A stretch of DNA of 64,000 nt from Firmicutes bacterium UBA5201 (GTDB taxonomy: Bacteria; Bacillota; Clostridia; Peptostreptococcales; Acidaminobacteraceae). The notes under the pieces are model-generated. The model was not told the origin of the DNA, searched no databases, and worked only from the letters and a program-made list of their open reading frames with translations. Location of the stretch: NCBI GenBank assembly GCA_002412775.1, contig DHVT01000028.1:1-64000 (forward strand), written 5' to 3'. Of the stretch, positions 44,584 to 52,439 are shown piece by piece (positions within the stretch are counted from its first letter, which is position 1; the number at the start of each line of letters is the position of its first letter). Position numbers and translations under genes: made by a program.

Positions 44584-45924
44584 TTAGTAGTTACCTTGGG
44601 CAAGCATTGCTTCAGCAACTTTTTTGAAACCAGCGATGTTGGCGCCAGCAACCAAGTTGTATCCGAAACCGTACTCTTGTGAAGCAGTTGAAGCATTATC
44701 ATGAATAGTCTTCATGATTTGTTGTAACTTCGCATCAACTTCTTCTGCAGTCCAAGAATAACGCATAGAGTTTTGGCTCATTTCAAGTGCTGAAGTAGCA
44801 ACGCCACCAGCATTTGCAGCTTTAGCAGGACCAACGATCACGCCTTTTTCCATCAAGAACTCGAGCGCTTCGTTTGTACATGGCATATTTGCAGCTTCAC
44901 AAACATATTTAACGCCATTGTTTACGATTTGCTCTGCGTGCTCTATTCTGATTTCATTTTGAGTTGCACATGGAATCATGATGTCAGCTTTAACGCCCCA
45001 AGGTCTTTCGCCTGGGAAGAATTTAGCGCCGAATTTCTCAGCGTAAGGAGCAACGATGTCTTTTCCGCTTGATCTGAGTTGAAGTAAGAAATCAATTTTT
45101 TCACCAGCAACGCCAGCTTCGTCAAGAACGTATCCGTCCGGACCTGAAATTGTGATGACTTTTCCACCGAGTTCTGTAACTTTGATTGCAGTACCCCATG
45201 TTACGTTACCAAATCCAGAAAGTGCAACTGTTTTGCCTTCGAAAGTCTCGCCTTGTGCTTTGAGCATTTCTCTGATGAAGTATGTTACACCGAAGCCAGT
45301 AGCTTCAGGTCTGATCAAAGAACCACCGTAAGATAAACCTTTTCCAGTGAATACGCCATTTTCGAAAGCGCCTTTGATTCTTCTGTATTGTCCGTACATG
45401 TAGCCGATTTCTCTTCCGCCAACTCCGATGTCGCCAGCAGGAACGTCTACGTCTGGACCGATGTGTCTATATAATTCTGTCATGAAGCTTTGGCAGAATC
45501 TCATTACTTCTGCATCTGACTTACCAGATGCATTGAAGTCCGAGCCACCTTTACCGCCACCGATTGGAAGGCCTGTTAAAGAGTTTTTGAAAGTTTGCTC
45601 AAATCCTAAAAACTTCATTATGCTGATGTTTACTGATTTGTGGAAACGGATGCCACCTTTGTAAGGTCCGATAGCGCCATTGAATTGAACTCTGAATCCT
45701 CTGTTGACATTGAGCTTTCCAGCATCGTCAACCCAAGGTACTCTGAATATGATTTGTCTTTCAGGTTCTGCCATTCTTGCAAGAATGTTACCTTCGATAT
45801 ACTCTGGATGCTTTTCCAAAACTGGCTCCAAAGATTTGAATACTTCTTCTACTGCTTGTAAGAATTCTGGCTCATTTGCATTACGGTTCTTAATTTCTTC
45901 AAATACCTCTTCAATATACTTCAT
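44584..45924 (-). CDS. gdhA: Glutamate dehydrogenase
   Basis: A 446-aa hexameric-type enzyme that interconverts glutamate with 2-oxoglutarate and ammonia. It has GPYKGGIRFH (about 85-94), the catalytic lysine in GLPIGGGKGGSDF and the Rossmann GFGNVTWGTA. The start at 45924 (MKYIEEVFEEI) has AAAGGAG at nine nt; the ATG three codons earlier abuts that site and is unlikely. This is the small GDH family, NADP- or NAD-specific; coenzyme cannot be told here. In amino-acid fermenters it opens the route for glutamate use, the end product of histidine breakdown. Confidence 0.97.
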   Translation of the reverse strand: MKYIEEVFEEIKNRNANEPEFLQAVEEVFKSLEPVLEKHPEYIEGNILARMAEPERQIIFRVPWVDDAGKLNVNRGFRVQFNGAIGPYKGGIRFHKSVNISIMKFLGFEQTFKNSLTGLPIGGGKGGSDFNASGKSDAEVMRFCQSFMTELYRHIGPDVDVPAGDIGVGGREIGYMYGQYRRIKGAFENGVFTGKGLSYGGSLIRPEATGFGVTYFIREMLKAQGETFEGKTVALSGFGNVTWGTAIKVTELGGKVITISGPDGYVLDEAGVAGEKIDFLLQLRSSGKDIVAPYAEKFGAKFFPGERPWGVKADIMIPCATQNEIRIEHAEQIVNNGVKYVCEAANMPCTNEALEFLMEKGVIVGPAKAANAGGVATSALEMSQNSMRYSWTAEEVDAKLQQIMKTIHDNASTASQEYGFGYNLVAGANIAGFKKVAEAMLAQGNY

Positions 45925-46024
45925 TTCAAACATCTCCTTTAAAATGATTTGAGGTTACCCTCTAGCCGACATGGCAACTTAGCTTAAAGATTGTTAAAAA
46001 AATATTAATGTGCCAATCGACTTA

Positions 46025-46053
46025 ATTTTAACATATTCCAACTATAGTGTAAA
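46025..46053 (-). promoter_or_regulatory. gdhA promoter
   Basis: Minus-strand TTTACA (46048-46053), 17-nt spacer and TAAAAT (46025-46030), about 100 nt before the gdhA start. Confidence 0.68.
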
Positions 46054-46140
46054 CTATATAAAAGTTTTTATCTATAAACTTTTATCAATAATTAACAAAA
46101 TTTAACACACCCGGGTGGGCGTTTTCCATCCCGGTAAATT

Positions 46141-46159
46141 AATAATGATTATCATTGTA
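46141..46159 (+). promoter_or_regulatory. Fur-box-like operator upstream of ferredoxin
   Basis: AATAATGATTATCATTGTA matches the classic 19-bp Fur box at about 15 positions, with the ATAATGAT and ATCATT parts intact. It lies between the gdhA and ferredoxin promoters, 37 nt upstream of the ferredoxin -35. Iron control of the ferredoxin gene is the natural reading. Confidence 0.65.
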
Positions 46160-46195
46160 ATACGGCCGTTTTCGGACTATTTTGTGCCTCTCCTA

Positions 46196-46225
46196 TTGTT
46201 TGATAAAACTCTATCATATTATAAT
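46196..46225 (+). promoter_or_regulatory. Ferredoxin gene promoter
   Basis: TTGTTT (46196-46201) and TATAAT (46220-46225) spaced by 18 nt, about 50 nt before the ferredoxin ATG. Confidence 0.68.
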
Positions 46226-46277
46226 GAGTTGAGATTTTAATTAGAAATCAAACCCATATTTATAAGGAGGCTATATT

Positions 46278-46442
46278 ATGTACGTAATTAATGATTCTTG
46301 TATTTCTTGTGGCGCATGCGAGCCAGAATGTCCAGTAAACGCAATCACAGCTGGTGACAGCATTTATGTAGTAAGCGATGCTTGCATCGATTGTGGCGCT
46401 TGTGCGAATGTTTGTCCAGTAGACGCTCCACAACCTCAATAA
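46278..46442 (+). CDS. 2[4Fe-4S] ferredoxin
   Basis: A 54-aa ferredoxin, too short for many gene finders. Two full CxxCxxCxxxCP motifs are seen: CISCGACEPECP (8-19) and CIDCGACANVCP (36-47). It is the low-potential electron carrier of clostridial metabolism, serving for example pyruvate:ferredoxin oxidoreductase and hydrogenases. The AAGGAGG site is eight nt upstream. It has its own promoter, a Fur-like box and a terminator, so it is a single-gene unit. Acidic throughout, as usual for the family. Confidence 0.98.
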   Translation: MYVINDSCISCGACEPECPVNAITAGDSIYVVSDACIDCGACANVCPVDAPQPQ

Positions 46443-46462
46443 GAAATTCAGCTAATTCGAAA

Positions 46463-46486
46463 ACACCCGATTCGGGTGTTTTTTAT
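46463..46486 (+). terminator. Terminator after the ferredoxin gene
   Basis: ACACCCGA and TCGGGTGT fold into an 8-bp stem without much loop, followed by TTTTTATTTTTT. Confidence 0.92.
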
Positions 46487-46589
46487 TTTTTGGGCTTAGG
46501 CTTAGGTTTTGGCTTTAGATTTTGACTTTGAACTTGCCCTTCCTGCTTTTCCCACTCTTCCTGCCCTCTCTGCCTCTTCCCTGCTCTCC

Positions 46590-46631
46590 TCATTTACCAA
46601 TATGGACCTGTCCCCAATCGGTACCTGTGTC
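46590..46631 (-). repeat. GGGGACAGGTCC repeat (copy 2), overlapping a coding 3' end
   Basis: The minus strand has CACAGGTACC, then GATTGGGGACAGGTCC, then ATATTGGTAAATGA. It matches the other copies at 44.5, 55.2 and 61.2 kb in the central 16 bp and the TTGGTA that follows. It supplies the final codons and stop of the kinase gene. Confidence 0.75.
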
Positions 46632-47192
46632 AATTATAAGGTCGCACTTCTCTTTGATCCCAAGTGCATCGAAGTATCTGTTCTCCAGCGGAATCCATTT
46701 TTCGACGAAAGTTTTAAGTTTCTCGGGACCATTGCGTTTCAAGATGCGGTCGCACTGGGTCTTATAATCATGGGTCATGAACACTTTGAGATCGTAGGCA
46801 TCGATAAGCGCCGGATGCAGAGCGTAAGCACCTTCGACAAAATTGATTTTCTTAGGTGTCACAAAAACGGACTCGCCAAGCCCCTGAACCTGACACGAGA
46901 ATTTTCGATACATAAAATCCGATCCGGTAAGCAAAGGGACCATCACGTCATTTTTAAACCGTTCATAATCGACATTGCCACCGGGCTCGCCCATCCGTTC
47001 CTCTGTTTTCATGATTTCCGGCAGATAAAAATCGTCCATATGGAAAAGGTTCGCCTCCAGGGCTATTGCAAGTTCGCTCGCCAGGGTGCTTTTTCCGCTG
47101 CCGCAGCTGCCGTCGATTCCTATGATCAAATTTTTGTCGCTGGATTTTGCGATTTTAAGTATGATGTCTTTTACGTGTTCGAATGCGGTCAT
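46590..47192 (-). CDS. Uridine-kinase-like P-loop kinase
   Basis: A 200-aa kinase with GIDGSCGSGKST (about 24-35, Walker A), FHMDDFYLP (about 50-58) and INFVEGAYALHP (about 115-126), the features of uridine kinase/phosphoribulokinase-like proteins. It probably phosphorylates a nucleoside or small metabolite; the substrate is uncertain. The last 12 codons (TGTDWGQVHIGK and stop) are encoded by a copy of the GGGGACAGGTCC repeat, so the C terminus has been replaced or extended by the repeat. It follows marR by 70 nt, across a terminator. Confidence 0.82.
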   Translation of the reverse strand: MTAFEHVKDIILKIAKSSDKNLIIGIDGSCGSGKSTLASELAIALEANLFHMDDFYLPEIMKTEERMGEPGGNVDYERFKNDVMVPLLTGSDFMYRKFSCQVQGLGESVFVTPKKINFVEGAYALHPALIDAYDLKVFMTHDYKTQCDRILKRNGPEKLKTFVEKWIPLENRYFDALGIKEKCDLIIDTGTDWGQVHIGK

Positions 47193-47221
47193 CGCAGACT
47201 CCTCTCATTGGACTCAATAGT

Positions 47222-47253
47222 GAAAAAACGACATCCCCAGAAACTGGAGATGC
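47222..47253 (-). terminator. Terminator after marR
   Basis: GGCATCTCCAG and CTGGGGATGTC form a stem with an AAA/TTT loop, followed by GTTTTTTC on the minus strand, just past the marR stop. Confidence 0.85.
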
Positions 47254-47261
47254 CGCCTGAG

Positions 47262-47714
47262 TTATTTGATTTCAAATTTTTCTGTGTGATATTGTACGAT
47301 CTTGCTGATGAACTTGAGGATTGTCTTTTCCTCATTGATGGTGACATCGCTGAGTATGAAGTCGAGTTCATCTTTCTGATGGTTGAGAATTTGACCATAA
47401 AGCGCATGTCCCGACGGAAGAAGTGAAATACACTGACCTCTGCCATCCTCTGGATCTTTGCTTTTATGGGCAAGCTTCAACGAGCACAATTTTTTAATGG
47501 CTTGGGTGACGAGATTTCGATCGATTTCAAGTGCGTCGATCAACACATTGAGTCGGATTGTCTCGGCTTCACCCACTCTTTTGATTATGAGCAGTTCCAT
47601 CAAATTCAATCGCAGGGCTATGTCATTCTTAAAATAACCATTTTTGTCCTGTGACAATATTTTCGTGTACAATCGATCCAGCATGTGAGCGATTTCTCTT
47701 GAATAGTTGGCCAT
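47262..47714 (-). CDS. MarR-family transcriptional regulator
   Basis: A 150-aa winged-helix regulator. The DNA-binding part includes RLNVLIDALEIDRNLVTQAIKKLCSLKL region (about 54-80) and the wing DPEDGRGQCISLLPSG (about 86-101). MarR dimers usually respond to small phenolic or stress compounds. It starts one nt after the thiolase stop and is co-transcribed with it, so it may regulate the thl gene or itself. Ribosome site AAGGGA. Confidence 0.9.
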   Translation of the reverse strand: MANYSREIAHMLDRLYTKILSQDKNGYFKNDIALRLNLMELLIIKRVGEAETIRLNVLIDALEIDRNLVTQAIKKLCSLKLAHKSKDPEDGRGQCISLLPSGHALYGQILNHQKDELDFILSDVTINEEKTILKFISKIVQYHTEKFEIK

Positions 47715-47715
47715 T

Positions 47716-48894
47716 TTAGTCCCTTTTTATTATGATGGCTTCGCCCATACCGCCACCGATACAAAGTGTCGCAAGTCCATACTTTCCGTCACGTTTGATG
47801 AGCTCATGGATCAGTGTGACGAAGATTCTGTTGCCTGACGCTCCAATCGGATGACCAAGTGCAATGGCTCCACCGTTGACGTTCACGATATCTTGATTGA
47901 ATCCGAGTTCTCTTCCGACTGCAATGGATTGGGCCGCAAACGCTTCATTGGCTTCCACCAAGTCCAGGTCTTCGACTTTGAGACCAGCTTTCGCAAGCGC
48001 CTTTTTTGTTGCAGGAACCGGGCCAATGCCCATGATTTCAGGCGCTACGCCTGCAGATGCATGGGATACGATGGTGCAAAGCGGTTTTAGTCCGAGTTCG
48101 TCCGCTTTCTCTTTGCTCATGACCACGACAACCGATGCGCCGTCGTTGATTCCCGATGCGTTGCCCGCAGTGACTGTTCCATCTTTTTTGAATGCCGGTC
48201 TGAGGCCAGCCAATTTTTCAGGTGTAGTCTCTTTTATATATTCATCCGCGTCAAATACGATTGGATCGCCTTTTCTTTGTGGAATCATGACGGGTACGAT
48301 TTCATCTTTGAATCTTCCAGTAGCTCTCGCAGCCGCAGCTTTGCGCTGTGAGTTGTATGCCACATCGTCTTGCTCTTCTCTGGTGATGCCCCATTTCTCT
48401 ACTATGTTCTCTGCGGTGACACCCATGTGGTAGTTGTTGAACGCATCCCAAAGACCGTCCATGACCATCACATCATAAAGTTCTCCATTGCCCATTCTCT
48501 GACCCCAACGGCCTGTCTTGAGCAAGTATGGTGCCATGCTCATGTTTTCAGTGCCACCTGCGACCACAATATCGTTGTCACCGGTCTGAATGGATTGAAC
48601 CGCGAGCGAAACGGTCTTGAGTCCCGATCCGCAGATCATGTTTACAGTCGTGCATGGCACTTCGACCGGAAAACCGTTCTTGATCCATGCCTGTCTTGCC
48701 ACGCCTTGTCCGTAACCGCCTTGAAGTACCGATCCCAACAATACTTCATCGACTTTCTCTGGTGCGAGATTTATTTTTCCAAGTGCCTCTTTGATGACTA
48801 TAGCTCCCAGATCTGCAGGAGTCATGTCTTTTAGTGTGCCACCGAAGGCACCCACTGCGGTTCTTACCGCACTTACTATCACTACTTCTTTCAT
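47716..48894 (-). CDS. thl: Acetyl-CoA acetyltransferase (thiolase)
   Basis: A 392-aa biosynthetic thiolase that condenses two acetyl-CoA to acetoacetyl-CoA, the first step of butyrate-type fermentation. The acyl cysteine is in VNMICGSGLK (about 85-94), the second and third catalytic residues in GGAIALGHPIGASG (about 341-354) and LCIGGGMGEA (about 376-385). The start at 48894 (MKEVVIVSAVRT) has a GGGAGG site. Other butyrate pathway genes are not beside it; rex, the redox regulator that commonly controls such genes, is just upstream. Confidence 0.97.
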   Translation of the reverse strand: MKEVVIVSAVRTAVGAFGGTLKDMTPADLGAIVIKEALGKINLAPEKVDEVLLGSVLQGGYGQGVARQAWIKNGFPVEVPCTTVNMICGSGLKTVSLAVQSIQTGDNDIVVAGGTENMSMAPYLLKTGRWGQRMGNGELYDVMVMDGLWDAFNNYHMGVTAENIVEKWGITREEQDDVAYNSQRKAAAARATGRFKDEIVPVMIPQRKGDPIVFDADEYIKETTPEKLAGLRPAFKKDGTVTAGNASGINDGASVVVVMSKEKADELGLKPLCTIVSHASAGVAPEIMGIGPVPATKKALAKAGLKVEDLDLVEANEAFAAQSIAVGRELGFNQDIVNVNGGAIALGHPIGASGNRIFVTLIHELIKRDGKYGLATLCIGGGMGEAIIIKRD

Positions 48895-48942
48895 TTTTAG
48901 TCCTCCCATATATTTTAGTGCAATCCCTACCCTCTATTTTAC

Positions 48943-48973
48943 CAAAAAAAAAGGACGAGGTCACGCCCCGTCC
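48943..48973 (-). terminator. rex terminator
   Basis: GGACGGGG and CCTCGTCC pair around GTGA and are followed by a long T run on the minus strand, 18 nt after the rex stop. Confidence 0.92.
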
Positions 48974-48990
48974 CACGTATTCTTTAAATT

Positions 48991-49620
48991 TTAGTGATTT
49001 TCTTTCAAGAAATAAGATACAGTCAATAAATTGTCTATCAAATGTACATTTTCCACGATGATATCTTCCTTGACTTTCAGGTCAATCGGTGCAAAATTCC
49101 ATATCGCCTTGACATTGGTCTTTTGAATGATGTCCGCCACGTCTTGCGCGCCTGTTCTGCTCGTGCAGATATAGACAATCTCCACATCGTTTTCATTGAC
49201 AAACGACTCGAACAAGTCCATGTCGAGCACTTCGACATCATTGATCTTGAGTCCCATATACTTTGGATTGATATCGAACATCGCCTTCAAGTCAAATCCC
49301 AATCGACCGAAACTGGTATAATTGGCCAATGCCTGACCAAGGTTCCCCGCGCCGACGATCACGACGTTGTATTTACGTGTAAGCCCCAGAATCTTGCTGA
49401 TCTCCGAGTATAAATCCTCTACATTGTAACCGTAACCTTGTTGTCCGAAACCCCCAAAATTATTCAAGTCCTGACGAATTTGGGAAGCAGTGAATCCAAT
49501 GATCGAACTCAATTCTTTTGATGAAATCCTACGTATATCCTTATCCAACAGTTCTTTTAAATAACGATGGTACTTAGGCAGACGTCTAATCACCGCTACA
49601 GATATGTTCTTGTCTTTCAT
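48991..49620 (-). CDS. rex: Redox-sensing repressor Rex
   Basis: A 209-aa NADH/NAD+-sensing repressor. The winged helix (about 8-75) has RLPKYHRYLKEL, and SSKELSSIIGFTASQIRQDL as the HTH; the conserved GGFGQQGYGYNV follows. The Rossmann part has VVIVGAGNLGQALANY (about 85-100). Rex represses fermentation and redox genes when NAD+ is high. The thiolase gene directly downstream is a plausible member of its regulon, though I see no clear Rex site before it. Confidence 0.97.
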   Translation of the reverse strand: MKDKNISVAVIRRLPKYHRYLKELLDKDIRRISSKELSSIIGFTASQIRQDLNNFGGFGQQGYGYNVEDLYSEISKILGLTRKYNVVIVGAGNLGQALANYTSFGRLGFDLKAMFDINPKYMGLKINDVEVLDMDLFESFVNENDVEIVYICTSRTGAQDVADIIQKTNVKAIWNFAPIDLKVKEDIIVENVHLIDNLLTVSYFLKENH

Positions 49621-49804
49621 AATTCACCTCGTTGTTTAAATGTTTGAAATTCTACTTTATTATACCACTCAGTAAAAAAGAATGTCAAATTAATAACAAT
49701 TATCACATTCCAATTCTCATCTACTTTTTATTTTATGACATTTGGGATATAATATCTAGTAGTATTTAACAATCTTTAATCCACTTTTTAGAATGAGGCG
49801 AAAA

Positions 49805-51718
49805 ATGATAGCATTATCTTGCAATAATATCCATAAATCATACGGCATAGAGACGATTCTCGAAGATATCAGCTTTACAATAAGTGTTGGCGACAAAGTC
49901 GGACTGATTGGCGTCAATGGCGCCGGCAAGACCACGTTAATTAAAATTCTAACGGGAATCGAACCCAAGGACGATGGAGAAATCTTCATATCAAAAGACA
50001 TGACCATCGGGTATTTGGAGCAGAACACGCGAATAGACCTGACGATATCCGCATTTGATTACTGCGAGGAGATCTACGCAGATGTTTTCGAGGTGGAAAA
50101 GCAACTCAGAGCCCTGGAAATCGAGATGCAAAACATCGGACCGGACGATCAAAAAAGAATTTTCGATCAATACGCCGAGGCTCAAGAGCGGTTCGACAGC
50201 ATGGACGGTTACGCCGTCGCCAGCCGGATCAGGGGCATCCTCAATGGTCTTGGCTTTGAAGAGATAGACCACCACAAGCCCATCAACCAACTTAGCGGGG
50301 GTCAAAAGTCACGCATAGGCATCGCCAGATTGCTCCTAAAGCAGCCAGACATCCTGTTTTTGGACGAACCGACCAACCACCTTGACATCGACGCCATCAA
50401 ATGGCTCGAGAATTATCTCACGGATTATGCCGGAACCATCGTCATGATTTCCCACGACCGTTACTTCCTCGACCAGGTGGCGACCAAAATTTTCGAGATC
50501 GAGTCGGGCGAACTTGTGGAGTATAACGGCAATTACACCTATTTCATTCATCAAAAGAACATGCAATACGAGGCGGATCTCAAACGCTTTGAGGTTCAGA
50601 GCAAAGAGATCCAAAAACAAGAGGAGATCATCAGGCGATTCAAAGGGCACGGCACTGAAAAACTTGCCAAAAGGGCCAAATCCAGAGAAAAAAGACTGGC
50701 ACACACCGCTCCGCTCGAACGCCCAAAACTTTTCAGATCCCATTTCAAAATCGATTTGAAGTCCGGCTCCAAAAGCGGTAAGGATGTGCTGCAGGTTGAA
50801 AATCTGAAAAAGACTTACGACCACCTCAAAGTCTTTGAGAACGTCTCCTTCGAGATCTACAAAGGGGAGCGCATCGGACTGATCGGACCCAACGGCGTGG
50901 GCAAGACCACTCTTTTTAAAATACTGATTTCGAATCTTGAACCCGATGAGGGCACCATCACATGGGGACACCATGTCAATCCGGGATACTATGACCAAGA
51001 GCTTCGCAACCTTCACCTTGAAAAATCGATACTCGAAGAGATCCACGACGAGAACCCCTCACTTTCCATCACTGAAGTTCGCTCCTTGTTGGGTGCTTTC
51101 CTTTTCTCAAACGATGATATCGAGAAAAAAATCAATCAACTCAGCGGTGGTGAACGCAGCCGTGTGTCACTGCTTAAACTCATGCTCTCCACATCCAACA
51201 TACTGTTTCTGGATGAACCGACCAACCACCTCGACCTGTATTCCAAAGAAACCCTCGAGGATGCATTGCTCGGTTATGACGGTACACTGGTCTCCATTTC
51301 ACACGACCGGTATTTTCTCAACAAAATATGCTCGAAAATATTTGAGATGACTCCCGAAGGCCTGATCGTCTACTGGGGCAATTACGATTATTACCAAGAA
51401 AAAAAAGCGGAGAACACCGCACTTGAGAATCCTGTGGAAGAAAAACCCGTACTTTCGAAAACCAAGCTCAAAGACCAACAAAAGCGCGAAAAAGAAATTT
51501 TAAGCGCCCAAAAGCGGAAACGCGTCGCTTTCGAGTCGCTTGAGCAAGAGATCGAATCCCTCGAAGATGACCTACATCAACTGGAGATGTCACTTTGTGA
51601 CGAGAGCGTCTTTTCAGACCCCGATCGCTCTCTTGAAGTCCAAAGGGAAATCGTCCAAATGAAGGATGGTCTGAACGCACTTTATATCCAATTGGACGAA
51701 ATGTTGGAAAATTTATAA
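49805..51718 (+). CDS. ABC-F ATPase (ribosome-associated, Uup/YdiF-like)
   Basis: A 637-aa soluble protein with two ABC domains: GVNGAGKTTL (about 38-47) with LSGGQKSR and LFLDEPTNHLD, then GPNGVGKTTL (about 360-369) with LSGGERSR and a second LFLDEPTNHLD. A charged linker lies between them (about 240-320) and a C-terminal coiled coil follows (about 540-637). No membrane parts. ABC-F proteins act on the ribosome, and some give antibiotic protection; this one looks like a housekeeping type. The start at 49805 is set by GAGG; four upstream codons are unlikely. Confidence 0.94.
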   Translation: MIALSCNNIHKSYGIETILEDISFTISVGDKVGLIGVNGAGKTTLIKILTGIEPKDDGEIFISKDMTIGYLEQNTRIDLTISAFDYCEEIYADVFEVEKQLRALEIEMQNIGPDDQKRIFDQYAEAQERFDSMDGYAVASRIRGILNGLGFEEIDHHKPINQLSGGQKSRIGIARLLLKQPDILFLDEPTNHLDIDAIKWLENYLTDYAGTIVMISHDRYFLDQVATKIFEIESGELVEYNGNYTYFIHQKNMQYEADLKRFEVQSKEIQKQEEIIRRFKGHGTEKLAKRAKSREKRLAHTAPLERPKLFRSHFKIDLKSGSKSGKDVLQVENLKKTYDHLKVFENVSFEIYKGERIGLIGPNGVGKTTLFKILISNLEPDEGTITWGHHVNPGYYDQELRNLHLEKSILEEIHDENPSLSITEVRSLLGAFLFSNDDIEKKINQLSGGERSRVSLLKLMLSTSNILFLDEPTNHLDLYSKETLEDALLGYDGTLVSISHDRYFLNKICSKIFEMTPEGLIVYWGNYDYYQEKKAENTALENPVEEKPVLSKTKLKDQQKREKEILSAQKRKRVAFESLEQEIESLEDDLHQLEMSLCDESVFSDPDRSLEVQREIVQMKDGLNALYIQLDEMLENL

Positions 51719-51836
51719 TTATTTTCTGTCCTAGGACATTAACACTAAAATCGTTGTAGACAAATTTCATTTTTTCTTTATAATGAAACTAAGTACACAT
51801 ATAAGAGAATCATTTTCACAATTTTAGGAGGGTAAT

Positions 51837-52067
51837 ATGTTTAAAAAAATAAAAGCCATAATCGTTGAACAATTAAGTGTTGTTGATCCTAACGACATTA
51901 CTATGGACAGCGCATTTGACAGCATGGACATTGATTCCATTGACGCCGTGGAGATCATTATGGCTATAGAAGATGAGTTTGAGATTGAGATCCCAGACGA
52001 AGTTGCAGAGAATTTCGGTTCAATCAGCGACATCATCAACTATTTGGCAACAGTCGGTATTGAGTAG
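51837..52067 (+). CDS. Acyl carrier protein
   Basis: A 76-aa acidic protein with the ACP phosphopantetheine site MDIDSIDAVEI (about 30-40, serine in DSID instead of the usual DSLD). It is preceded by a strong GGAGGG site and a -10 TATAAT at 51779. It stands alone, without fab genes, between an ABC-F gene and the tsa operon. It could serve fatty acid synthesis or a special acyl chemistry. A terminator follows directly, so it is a single-gene unit. Confidence 0.92.
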   Translation: MFKKIKAIIVEQLSVVDPNDITMDSAFDSMDIDSIDAVEIIMAIEDEFEIEIPDEVAENFGSISDIINYLATVGIE

Positions 52068-52080
52068 AATATAATGATCA

Positions 52081-52107
52081 AGAGCCTTTTATCAGGGCTC
52101 TTTTTTT
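52081..52107 (+). terminator. Terminator after the acyl carrier protein gene
   Basis: AGAGCC and GGGCTCT around TTTTATCA, followed by seven T residues. Confidence 0.92.
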
Positions 52108-52200
52108 ATGCACAATTTTATGCACCATAATTTATTATGTTCACCATATATCGGTCTATTATTTATACATTTCTCCGAATATTACTGAATAAAATTCTAT

Positions 52201-52325
52201 TTACCCACAATCAGACAAGGTTATACACAGTTTTTCACCGAGTTGTCCACATTGTCAATTCCTTCTAGCCTAGTAAATTCATTATTTATCCACAGTGTCC
52301 ACAATTTAATCCCCAGTTGTCCATT
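52201..52325 (+). other. Cluster of DnaA-box-like sites
   Basis: The 370-nt gene-free stretch before the tsaD end contains, all on one strand, TTACCCACA (52201), TTATACACA (52221), TTTTTCACC (52231), TTGTCCACA (52243), TTATCCACA (52286), GTGTCCACA (52295) and TTGTCCATT (52317). TTATCCACA and TTATACACA fit the DnaA box consensus TTWTNCACA exactly; the others are off by one or two. The density suggests a DnaA-binding locus. It is not next to dnaA or dnaN, so it is not the standard oriC. Confidence 0.6.
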
Positions 52326-52409
52326 TATAAATACATGTATAAAAGAAAGTTTGTTCGGTTTACATAATAAAATATGACTGATTTTTCAGATACTTTTGGA
52401 CAAAAAAGT

Positions 52410-52431
52410 AAATGGGACATCTGTCCCATTT
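52410..52431. terminator. Hairpin terminator after tsaD
   Basis: AAATGGGACA and TGTCCCATTT form a 10-bp stem with a CT loop, 8 nt after the tsaD stop. On the minus strand TTTACTTTTTTG follows. Confidence 0.8.
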
Positions 52432-52439
52432 TCATCATG

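Noticed and set aside
45980..46010. Possible Rex operator (TTGTTAAAAAAATATTAA) near gdhA
   Set aside because: Only one half-site is good; the other half departs too much from TTAACAA.
47189..47473. A 94-aa frame overlapping marR
   Set aside because: It is an alternate frame of marR with Arg/Ser/Lys-rich shadow composition and no family match.
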